Of a stretch of DNA of 64,000 bases, positions 24,544 through 35,134 are shown piece after piece. Origin of the DNA: Udeniomyces pyricola (lineage: Eukaryota; Basidiomycota; Tremellomycetes; Cystofilobasidiales; Mrakiaceae); NCBI GenBank assembly GCA_039545295.1, contig BCIK01000005.1:965142-1029141 (forward strand), in the 5' to 3' direction. Positions within the stretch are counted from its first letter, which is position 1. Each line of letters starts with the position of its first letter. The notes beneath the pieces were generated by a model that searched no databases, had not been told where the DNA came from, and saw only the letters and a list, made by a program, of their open reading frames with translations. Position numbers and translations under genes: made by a program.

Positions 24544-25531
24544 GTTGAGCTATAGGGCTCGAGGGCTTGACGACGGATGGTATGAGCGGGATGACTGGAA
24601 GGAGGAGATGCGTGAAGAATTTGATTCGGACACAAGGGAAGGAAGCGCGTGTGGCGAGGTGTGGGTGAGTGTTAGTGAGGTAGGTTGCGGAAGATTGAGC
24701 AACCTCGAACTTATGCTCAATTCGAGATGGGAGGTGCTCACGTAAGGCGGATAGGGCTATAATGTGATGGAGGACGGATAAGGTATCGAGCGACGCTGGG
24801 CGATGGGGAGGATAGCGTGCTTTGGCTGAGCAAGCGAGAGCGTAGAATGTCGAATCGTCGAAGGGAGGAGAAGCTAGAGAGGCCTCTTACAAATCCGCTA
24901 TAATTGATCACAAAGCACTTGGCCTCCCTTGTTTGCTCCACTTTCCTAGGTCGATCACTCAATCGATCATAAATTATACATCACGGCTGACAAAGAAACT
25001 GCTTCGACTTGCTTACACGAGCAAGCCACGCTTCATCAGCAACTGTTGGCTGTACTGATCTCGCGTCCTCAGTACATCAATATGAATGCTATCGCCTCCT
25101 TCAAGATCGAGAAAACCTGTCTCCCCAACCGGGTAAAGCACGACAACGAGCGACTCGCGCGAGTCGGAAACCAAACTCGTCCGGCTCAAGCGGATTCTTC
25201 CGGTTGAGACCGACGCGCGATCGAGCAGGATCAGGTCAAGTCGATCAGGGCTAGACGCTCGACCGGCTGTGCATTGCGTGTTGAGACCTTGCTGTAGTCC
25301 ATCAGGATCGAAAGGACGTGACATGGCTGTAATCCACATGTTTTGTACCGCTCTAGTTTCGTTTCCGTTCCGGCCGGAATATCACCTGTCCAGGCACTCA
25401 GGAGTTGGGACACTCCATTTATCAATTATCTCTCTCCTTCGCGTTCCTTCACCGCTGCGCTCGCCTTTATCCACATCAAGTCGTTCGTCTCGGTTGCCTT
25501 TCAACACCCATCGACTACGATAGTCCCCAAC
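24544..25531. promoter_or_regulatory. Divergent promoter region between the MFS gene and MPP alpha
   Basis: About 1 kb. It contains a perfect 16-bp palindrome, CGACTCGCGCGAGTCG, at 25151-25166. Some 20-45 bp further is an imperfect inverted repeat (GGCTCAAGCGG, then CCGGTTGAGACC). CGG/CCG half-sites of this kind are typical targets of Zn2Cys6 factors; no factor can be named. No coding region seen. Confidence 0.35.
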
Positions 25532-27786
25532 ATGATCCCACGATTGCCCTTTTTCAAGGCACCAGCCTTGAAGACACCGAGTGTCGGACTCGCCTCCCGG
25601 TCAATCGTCACCTTCATCGAGGTAATGTATCCGAGCGACGTACCGTGTCGAGCTGTCGTCGTAACTCGACGATATACGATTTGATGTGTATGTACATTGA
25701 CTTACATACTCCCTCGTTGACATCTATCGTAGCCGCCGACACGAATCACAACCCTCCCAAATCGCATTCAGGTGGCTACGAACGACGCTCCGGCCCATAT
25801 TCAATCGATATCCCTCCTCGTCGGTGCCGGTTCGCGGTATGAGACGAATGAGTCCCAAGGTTTTGGGTACTTTTTGTCAAAACTTGCGCTCAAGGTGTGT
25901 TGATTCTCCTGTGTAAGACATGATGTCCGTGGCTACAGGCAGTAGATATCTCTATATTGGGCCTTGCCGAAAGTGCTGACGTGTCATTTAACGTTCTTCG
26001 CAGACCACCACGACTCGAAGTCCCACTGACTTTGCCCACGAGACCCATCGCAATATCTGCACTATCCACGCCCTAGAAGGTCGTGAGACGACCCTTTACC
26101 AAGCCTACTTCCCCGCTCAAAACATCAGTCCCGTCTTTTCGCTCCTCACCGACACTGCCATTCATCCCGTAATCACCCCTGCGGAGGTCGAGGATGTCTT
26201 CCACATCGCCGCTTGGGAACTCCATAACCACGACCAAGACACCGATGGCGTACTGATGCAAAGGATCCAGAATGTGGCCTACGGAGGGGTTGGCATCGGG
26301 AGAAGCATGCTGCCCACGGCAGAGTCCGTGAACAGCGTCAGCGACTATGCTCAGACGGCCGAGAAGCTGAGGTCATACAGGCGGAAATGGTTCCGACCCG
26401 AGAGAATGGTCGTTGCAGGAACGGGTATGGATCACGACGCACTCGTCAAGCTGGTCGAGAAGGAACTCGGACACTTGCCTTTTGTGGGAACCCTTTCGTC
26501 CAGCACATCACCCTCAGCCTCGGGACATTCCTCTTCTGTCGACCTATCGTCCTCTTCTGCTTCCTCCGCATCATCCGAAGCTTCGTCCACTCCATCTTCC
26601 TCATCTTCCTTATCTTCCTCCTCTTCCTCCTCTTCTATCATCAGCTGGATCTCCTCTCTTACCTCCTCATCTTCCAACAACACCTCCTCGACACCCTCTT
26701 CAGCAATTTCTCCTCCCACCTCACCATATGCCAACACCAAAACGCTTGCCACCCTCTCTCCTGATTCGACCAATTCAGACTACATCAGCCTTGAGCCGGT
26801 TCCGCCCATAAACGAACCCAAACCAATCTACACGGGTGGCGTTGACATCGAGGAAAGAGACGATCTTGACATGCAACATTCGCATGTGTGGATCGGCTTT
26901 GAAGGCTTCGGATCCAATGACGATGATGTGGTGAGTCAGCTCACCGTTGCGCTAGGTTCCGGTTGCTTCTTGCACCATGATTATCCCAACAGAATCACGC
27001 GTGGTATCATCATTTGTTCTCATTCTCGATTGGCATTTCATATAGTATCCTCTTGCCGTTTTGCAAATGCTGCTGGGCGATGGCGCAGCTTTCTCCTCTG
27101 GTGGGCCCGGTAAAGGCCTTCTGTCCAGACTTTACACCGGCATGATGTGTGGATCGTACGGCATCGAGAGGGTTGGCTCCATACTTTTGCCTTCTCTGGA
27201 TTCAGGTAAGATCCCCGAAGATAGTTTCTCACCTACCTCAAAAATCAGAAATTGATAGTTTCGTTTTAGCTAACATTTTGATCTTCATGCTGGACATTTT
27301 TCATCTTCACCCCTACGACTCTCGGCATCGCTGCTTCTTTTCCCAGGTCTAATTGCGTTTTCTCTGGAATGCAAGCCCGCGTATCTTGACAGACACATCA
27401 ACCGTCTCGCCTTTGAGCTCTCCACCCTTCTCACACCCGAGTCCCATCCGGTTTACCCTGTCCAACCAATCGAACTGTCACGCGCTCGCAACCGACTCAA
27501 ATCGCGTCTGCTTCAACTTCGTGAAGACCCTCGGTTGGAGTGTGACGATCTCGCGACGCAAGTGCTGTCGACCGGCAAACGGATGCCGCTGGCGGAGATG
27601 ATTGGTCGGATCGATCGCGTGTCGATGGACGATCTGGCGAGGGTCGCAAGAAGGGTGTTCGTTGAAGGAGTGGGAGAGAGCAAGGAGTTGACGGTCGTGG
27701 CAAGGGGACCGAGGGGAGTGAAGGAGTGTAGAGAGATGGTTCGGAAGGCGTGGACCGCAAGGGGCCTGCTGGTTGGGTCGCTGTAA
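25532..27786 (+). CDS. MAS2: Mitochondrial processing peptidase alpha subunit
   Basis: Five exons (25532-25621, 25733-25894, 26004-26930, 27046-27205, 27347-27786) encode 592 residues. The N-terminus (MIPRLPFFKAPALKTPS) is a basic, hydroxylated matrix-targeting presequence. PTRITTLPNRIQVATND and ISLLVGAGSRYETNESQG match the M16 N-lobe, and the HxxEH zinc motif of the beta subunit is absent, as expected of alpha. The glycine-rich loop is GDGAAFSSGGPGKG, followed by LLSRLYTG. MPP alpha binds presequences and, with MPP beta, removes them from imported proteins. A Ser-rich insertion of about 95 residues (about 246-343) sits between the first lobe and the IYTGGVDIEERDD strand, making the protein longer than usual. 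The gene symbol follows the yeast gene. Confidence 0.92.
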
Positions 27787-28185
27787 TTAAGGCCAAGCTG
27801 GGATTGGAACTTCATATATGTTCAGACGTACTACTCTTCATATGAATGCCTGGCAAACTGGCAAGTCAAGGTGACCTACATGAGACGCGACACGAAATCC
27901 ACGTATAAGCAGCAGATAATTTAATGAGCAGATCGGCCGTCAACACAAATCCTGTCTGATGGTCAAATGCTGTTGCTATGACAGGTCGCACATGCCGCGA
28001 GGTTCGATGCTAGGATCATCGATCAGGTTAGATCTAGGAACACTTGACACGACTCGTGACACGTACATCCACCTCCGCGCGCGGATCATACAGTTCAACC
28101 GGCTTTGTTCTTAGCCGAGACTGACAGCTAGTCTTTATTACTTCGTTCCTTTCTCTTTGCCAACGCCCATCTCTGAGCTGCCAAC
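27787..28185. other. Intergenic region between MPP alpha and the hydrolase gene
   Basis: About 400 bp between two genes in tandem. It should hold the MPP alpha 3' UTR and the hydrolase promoter. No repeat, RNA gene or strong motif seen. Confidence 0.45.
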
Positions 28186-30278
28186 ATGTCAACTTCCGCT
28201 CACTCTCAGTCCCACCCAAAACCTCAACTCGCCCAGCAACGTAACCCCGCCCTCATCGCCCTCGTCGCCGTTCCAATCATCTCCATCATCGCTTTCTTTC
28301 TCTTACCGCTGACATCATCTCCAGTCCTCGAGTCATCGCTGTCGGATTTCAAGTCAGGCTCCATCAAAGATCGGTTCTTTGATCCGTCGAGCTACGATCA
28401 GAAGGTTGCAAAGTGCAAAGCCAAAGACCGCAGTCATTCAGGTGCCGGGAAGGACTTCGAATTGGACATTCGTTCGTCCTACCACTACTAAGAGTGCATC
28501 AGTCAACTTTCATAGTCACAAGCATGTGGAATGCATCCGAAGATGTACTGTTCACCATAGTCATACTAACGTTGAGCGTGCTGACTTCGGGGTCACTTAT
28601 CAGACTATCTTGACATCAATCCAACAAACCCTAACACGCTGCTCTTTGTCCATGGTTGGCCCGCGACATTTTCGAGCTGGCGATCGCAGATCCTAGAGTT
28701 TCAGGTTAGTTGACGGAGTTTGCTACTTCTAGCTTAGCCGTAGAGCAAGCCTATGCGCGTCATCGCGTCATCTTCGAACAAAAGGCCCTTCGTCACCCTC
28801 AGCATGCTACTTCCTACTCGAACGTCCGCGGTCCGAGTCCCATCGCTTTGTAATGACTGATTATTTGCTCATCTCTCAAGGATACGCATCGCCTCATCGT
28901 CCCTACCCTCAGAGGCTTTGGCAATTCGACTGCCCCAGAAGACCCGGAGTTCTCTACGACCACTCAGGACATGGCCGGCGACCTCGAATGCGTGCTTCAG
29001 GATGCTGGTGTAGCATCGACCGTGCCTTGTATCGGGTAAGTCTCTGGGTTTGGTCTGGTCGTGCAATATATTCGATTGACAGATCGGCCGAAAAGCTGAC
29101 TGCTTGTTTGATTTCTTCAGACATGACTGGGGTTCGATTGTGCGTGATACGAGTCTCATGCAAGCGCAGTGACGTCGTGCATCATGCGTCGAAGAGTCGT
29201 TCAAGCGCAACATAGACTCACCTATAGTCACTGCTGCTTCAAACTCGGGCTTTCACCTGCTGCTTCGCTTCTGCCATCCAAACGACCTGCTTCGTGACTT
29301 TAGATCTGCTGGGCAGCCGTTGCCGAACCCGCCACTCGCTCCCGGTATCACGCCGTGGCCAATGCCGCCAGTCCCTACTTCCCCCCGCCTCCATCGTTCA
29401 TTCATCCACGTGAGACAGCCAAGCAGATCCCCACGTTGGGCTATCAGACTTACTTTTCCGACAATCGTCACCTGGCTGTGAGAGAACTCGAAAGCGATGT
29501 TCGAGCCGCTATCAAAGCAGTGTTGCTCGACCGACATGCTGTACTGCCTGGCGAGGCGTTCAAATCGCACGAGTATTTGATTGCCGCCTGGGATGGGAAC
29601 GTGAGCGCTGAAGAGCTTGATCTTTTGGCGTGATTAAATCTTGTAGGCTGACACTCCGAATCACTCAGGTTCCCGACCAACGCTTGATCTCGAAGGCTGA
29701 AGAAGACTACTGGGTGAATGCGTTCGAGACGTCTGGCTTCGAAAAGAGTGCGTTGCGGGGTCCTACTCTGATTTAAACAGTACCGTACACCTACGCTGAA
29801 AGTGTTCCTTTGTGTTTGAGTTGACGTTAGGTCTGGCGCTGTATGCCATTGGCAACAAGCAAGCCACTTGGCGTAAAGCCCTTGAGCGTGACACCCAGTA
29901 AGTAGATTTTGTGTCGAATATGCCTTAGTTTTTACAACTGAACCGAGTGTGTCTGTTTGTGTTATTTATGAGTAGAGTGATTTCTATTCCGGCCCTCTTC
30001 TTTGCTCCTTCAAAGGATATCCTTGGCCCGTAAGTGCTTGCATGATCCGCGGATGAATCGATCCGACAGCAGGTTTGGTTGTGCGGATTGTACTGACCCT
30101 CATTCGTTTTGGTTGGCCATCTGTTGGATGGCATAGAATGGATGCCATTATGAAGCCCATGCAAGCCCATGTGCCCAACTTGACTATCGTCCATGTCGAA
30201 GCATCGCACTGGGTGCAGCTCGAGAGGCCAGAGGGATACAACGCGGCGCTGGCTAGCTTCCTGGATGGGTTGGAATGA
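28186..30278 (+). CDS. Epoxide hydrolase-like alpha/beta hydrolase, membrane anchored
   Basis: Nine exons (28186-28471, 28604-28704, 28881-29035, 29121-29139, 29304-29600, 29669-29747, 29831-29897, 29976-30029, 30137-30278) encode 399 residues. A hydrophobic segment at about 20-42 (ALIALVAVPIISIIAFFLLP) should anchor it in a membrane. The oxyanion motif is HGWP (112-115). The nucleophile motif is GHDWGS with Asp183, and the catalytic His377 lies in EASHWVQLERPEGYN. An Asp nucleophile after HGWP places it with epoxide hydrolases and haloalkane dehalogenases, most likely the former. Substrate unknown. The nucleophile sits on an exon of only 19 nt (29121-29139). Splice sites follow GTNNGT donors throughout. 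Confidence 0.87.
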
Positions 30279-30652
30279 GAGTTGAGAGGTGAAGTGTATA
30301 ATGTATAGGGTGTGTATGATCTGATGAGGCTGATGGTGTATATATATGATGAAGGATGGCCAATGACTCATGATGAGGAGCACAGTACAGATAAAGTACA
30401 GAAAAACGATCAGCGAGAGCTGGCGTACAAAATGCGTATAGGAGGAGACCGATCATCGATCATGATCATGATCCGATAGATGATCCCATCAAAGATTTGG
30501 CTCGTCCTATATTCGACCACCCACCAAACCCGTGCACTCTTCCGTCGACGTCGCTTATCCTTCCGACCCTACCCTTTGGACCTCTCATCTCCTACGCACC
30601 AACTCATTCTCAGCTACATCGTTCCCATCGTCTCTTCCCTTTTGTTTCGGCC
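30279..30652. other. Intergenic region upstream of PWP2
   Basis: 374 bp between two tandem + strand genes. It has a dense GATCATCGATCATGATCATGATC tract around 30450-30473, written here in overlapping short units, which can fold on itself. A pyrimidine-rich leader precedes the PWP2 ATG. No gene seen. Confidence 0.4.
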
Positions 30653-33600
30653 ATGAAGAGCAACTTCCAGGTGCGGACCTGTCTCTCTCTCTCTCTCGTC
30701 TCCCCTACCTTGCTCCCTCCCATTCCTCTCTTCTCCGGAGCTTCGCGTCCGTCGCGTACCCTTCCCCCCCTGCCCACTGGCTCATCCCTCCTTCCGTTTC
30801 ACAACCCAGTTTTCGAACCTGATAGGAACAGTCTACCGACAGGGAAACGTCCTCTTCACCCCCGATGGCAACTCGGTCCTCTCGCCCGTTGGCAACCGAG
30901 TCTCCGTCTTCGACCTCGTCAAGTAAGCAGACCGCTTCTTCTTTTGCCCTATGCCACTGCATCCGTATAGCTCATGAGATGCTGACCCAACGTTTGGTTT
31001 GATGGGAATTTGATCAGCAATAAATCTCGCACACTTCCATTCGAAAACCGCAAGAACATCGCTTCGATAGCACTCTCACCGGACGGCAACGTCCTGCTCT
31101 CGGTTGACGAAGGTTCGCACTTGCTCGATTCCTTTCATTCCCTCCTCCTTCCCTCTTTGGCTGTTTCTCTACGTGTCAACGTGTTTCGCGTCGTCATGCA
31201 TCAATGTCAAGATAACATCGATAATGACTGACTGAAACCCAACGTTGTATGTCGTTTTCTGAATATGCGCAGATGGACGAGCTATCTTCTCCTCGTTCCG
31301 ACGGGGAACAGCCCTTCACCACATCAACTTCAAGGCGCCCGTCAAGTCTATCAGCTTCTCGCCCGATGGAAAGTAAGTCTTGAGCATTTGTTTCTCCGCT
31401 TTTTCTATCGTATTTGCCTGTTGCCCCATTAGGGTCATTTCGAAAACGCGTCCGATCCTAATAGGAATCCAAAGAATCAGAAAGCTGATTTTTGTACTTG
31501 GTTCTCTCCTTCCCTCTCTCACATTCTCACTTACTCTCATAGATTCTTTGCCGTCACCCACAAGTCGCACCTTCAAGTTTGGCAAACGCCTTCTCACCTC
31601 GCCCGCGAATTTGCCCCATTCGTCCTCCACCGAAATTACACGGGTCACCGAGACGAGGTCACGAGCGTTACGTGGAGTCCTTGCTCAAGGTGAGTTTACG
31701 GCGCTCGCATAGGCCCCAGCTTGAGGAGAGCACAGCGAAGATTGGTCTGGTATCAGACTTATTGTCGTAGCGTAAAGCTAACATGTTTACATGATAGGTA
31801 CTTCATCACCTGCTCGAGAGACATGACGGCTCGGCTTTTCACCCTTCACCCGGTCGAGGGATTCCGACCCAAGACTTTTGCTGGTCATCGCGACGTCGTC
31901 GTTGGTGCTTACTTCTCCGATGACAGTCGAACCGTGAGTATCAGAGGTGGTCGACGAAGTGGAAGAAGAATGGGTGCGATAGAGTAAGGCACGATGCTGA
32001 TCGAGTCTTTGGCGCCCACCATCCGATGCCTGTTGGCTCGGTCTCAGATTTACACCGTCTCTCGCGATGGAGCCGTCTTTGTATGGTCAGCCAAGACGAC
32101 GGGCAACGACTCGGCCGAGGAGGACTCTGAAGCCGAGATGGAGATCCTCGACGCGCCGACCTCATCCTCATCCGCTCAAGCGCTCGATAACTCGGTCGCC
32201 TACACTCGATGGGGAATCATTGGTCGTCACTACTTTGGCCAGCCCGGCACCAAGGTTGTCTGCTCGACCTTCCATCCGTCGTCGTCGCTTCTCGTCGTCG
32301 GCTTTTCGACGGGTGTCTTTGGTCTGTGGGAACTCCCGAGCTTCACCAACGTCCACACGCTCTCCATCTCTCAGGAGAAGATCTCCTCGGTTGCCATCAA
32401 CGCGACGGGCGAATGGCTCGTTTTCGGCGCGACTAAGCTCGGTCAGCTCCTCGTTTGGGAATGGCAGTCGGAGAGCTACGTCCTCAAGCAACAAGGTCAC
32501 TACTTTGACATGAACACCCTCACTTTCAGCCAAGACGGTCAGAACGTTGCGACCGGCGGCGACGACGGCAAGGTCAAGGTTTGGAACGTTCGATCCGGTT
32601 TCTGCTACGTTACGTTTGCCGAGCATACGTCGTCCGTCTCGTGCGTCGAGTTTGCCAAGCAGGGACAAGTCCTCTTCACCGCCTCGCTGGATGGAACGAT
32701 TCGAGCATACGATCTCGTGCGATATCGCAACTTCCGAACCTTTACCTCGCCGACGCCCGTTCAGTTCTCGTCGCTCGCCGTCGATCCCTCGGGCGACGTC
32801 GTCTGCGCCGGATCGCAAGACTCGTTCGAAATCTACCTTTGGTCCGTCCAAACGGGCAAGCTCCTCGACATTCTCACCGGCCACACCGCTCCGGTCTCGT
32901 CGCTCGCGTTCTCGCCTTCGGGGAACCAACTTGGCTCGGCTTCGTGGGACCGCTCGGTGAGGATTTGGAACATGTACGGTCGCAACTCGCTTTCAGAACC
33001 GTTCCAACTCTCAGCCGACGTCCTCGCGATTGCGTTCCGACCGGACGGCAAAGAAGTCGCTGCCTCGACGCTCGACGGTCAGATCTTCTTCTTTGACATT
33101 GCCGAGTCTCGACAGACGGGTGTTATCGAAGGGCGCAAGGATATCTCGGGCGGAAGAAAGCAGGACGATCGCATGACGGCCGAGAACTCGTCGTCGGGCA
33201 AGTCGTTCAACTCGCTCGCGTACACGGCCGACGGCTTGTGCCTCATTGCGGGTGGTAACTCCAAGTACGTCGTCATCTACGAGGTTCGTGATGGTGTCAT
33301 GGTGAAGAAGTTCCAAATCTCCCAGAATCTCTCGCTCGACGGCACGCAAGAAATTCTCGATTCGCGCAAGATCACCGAGGCGGGCATCTCGATCGACGCC
33401 ATCGATACTCGGGGCGACGAGTCGGATCTCGAGGACCGAATCGATGTCACCCTGCCGGGAGCTTCCAAGGGGGACCTCTCCAAGCGTCGGTACAAGCAAG
33501 AGGCTCGGACCAAGTGCGTTCGGTTCTCGCCGACGGGACGATCGTGGGCGGCGGCTTCGACGGAAGGTCTCCTCATCTACTCGCTTGACGACTCGATTGC

Positions 33601-34390
33601 GTTCGATCCGTTTGACCTCTCTATCGACATTACCCCTCAATCTCTCCTGGCTACGTTGGCCGACAAAGAATACCTCCTCGCTCTCATCGTCGCCTTCCGA
33701 TTGAACGAGAAACCGTTGATCCTCCGAACGTACGAAGCGATCCCTCCGACGGACGTCAAGTTACTCGCTAAGCAACTGCCCAAAGTCTACGTCCCCGCTT
33801 TGCTTCGCTTCGTCGCCAGTCACCTCGAGGGTTCCCCTCACGTCGAGTTCGACCTCATTTGGGTCGGCGCGATCTTGACGAGTCATGGGAGGTGGTTGAG
33901 GGAACGCTCGGGCGAGTTTGCGAGCGAGTTTAGAGCGATCCAGAAGGGCGTCGCGGATTTCTCGTCGAGTATTGCTAGATTGTGAGTAGGCGTGATTGAT
34001 CGCTTTTTCTTTTGGCTCTTCCTCTCTCTTTCCCCCTTCCTTTCTCTTTTTGTCCTTTCAGTGAGAAGGGCACTGGGGATAGGAGGAGGGCGGGGGCGGG
34101 ACCGAGGGTAGTGGTCTCTTGGACTTACAAGCACATGCTGACCATGCCCTTCTTCCATCTATCTTTTTTTTTCTTCCCCTCTCTGTCACCTACACACCCA
34201 TCTCTCCTTCCCTCCCCTCCCCCCCCCTTTCCCTTTGACTTTTCTTTTTTGCTCCCTTTTTTGCTCACGAATGACGGGGGACAGGTCGGACGAAAACGCG
34301 TTTGCGCTCTCGTACATCATCCATCAACAAGTCGCGGTCGAGGGCCAACAATCGACGGGAGAGGGAGAAGCGCAGGCAATGGGAATGTGA
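30653..34390 (+). CDS. PWP2: PWP2, WD40 component of the U3 snoRNP (UTP-B)
   Basis: Eight exons (30653-30670, 30810-30922, 31018-31112, 31273-31372, 31543-31689, 31798-31933, 32048-33981, 34285-34390) encode 882 residues. The first exon holds only MKSNFQ. Tandem WD40 repeats span roughly residues 10-640, for example GHRDEVTSVTWSPCSRYFITCSRDMTARLF and GHTAPVSSLAFSPSGNQLGSASWDRSVRIW (each a repeat with its WD-type ending). A helical C-terminal domain (LLATLADKEYLLALIVAFRL, KVYVPALLRFVA) is characteristic of Pwp2/Utp1. It acts in the small-subunit processome for 18S rRNA maturation in the nucleolus. The last intron (33982-34284) is the longest in the gene. The C-terminal exon starts with LSDENAFALSYII, matching the family end. 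Confidence 0.93.
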
Positions 34391-34748
34391 AGAGGGTTGG
34401 AGAAATGAGGTGTACGTTTGATAGATATACATATATATATATATCTCATGTTCATGATCATGGAGTTTGGGAAGTCATTATCAAGGCGCGCGCGCGCGCG
34501 CCGGAAGGGAATTGATAGACCGGCATGGGTCGAGAGCGTAAGTAGTACTATGGACAGATTGGACGGGACGAAATTGAAAAGAAAAGAAAAAAAAACCAAA
34601 CGCAGAAGACTACTAGAATTGTCCGAAACTGGGATGGGTTTCATGACATAACCAACATCCCAGAGAAGAAAAAGAAAAAGAAGAAAAAGAAGAAAAAGAA
34701 GAAAAAGAAGAAAAAGAAAGAAAGAAAGAACAATAACACCCCCCCCCC

Positions 34749-34825
<77 letters not shown>

Positions 34826-35134
34826 NCCCCCCCCCCCCAAAAAAAAAAAAAAACCGATGGCAAGAAAAAGAAGAAGAAAAAAAAAAGAAAAGAAACAAGA
34901 TCAAGAAAAAAAAAGAGAGAGACTAAAAGAAAAAGTAAATTACCAGTGTAGGCACTGGTAAGGAACAAAAGTCTTTCCAAAAAAAAAAAAAACCTTCGTT
35001 TTTCCTTCCTCGCTCGCCCTTTGACACTCTCCCTCCCTCCCTCCCGATCGATCCGGTTTCTCTCTCTCTATCTCTCTCTGCCTCTTCCGCCCCCCCCCNC
35101 CCCCCCCGCCCCTTTCTTTCTTTTTGTCAAACGA
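34391..35134. repeat. Low-complexity convergent region between PWP2 and KCS1
   Basis: This 744 bp stretch has (TA)n near 34429-34442 and a 16-bp GC alternation at 34486-34501. An A/G-rich block (AAAAAGAAG units) runs from 34666 to 34730. A C run, about 76 A, an N (34826), 12 C and 15 A then follow, and a C/T-rich stretch with another N at 35099 ends it. It holds the two 3' UTRs. The homopolymer blocks around the Ns look like an unresolved assembly join. Confidence 0.7.

Noticed and set aside
32168..32929. 253-codon antisense frame inside PWP2
   Set aside because: A codon-bias shadow of a strongly expressed-type coding exon; the + strand frame has clear WD40 repeats.
34324..34980. 218-codon minus-strand frame made mostly of Phe
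   Set aside because: An artefact of the poly-A and A/G-rich tracts, and it crosses an ambiguous base.
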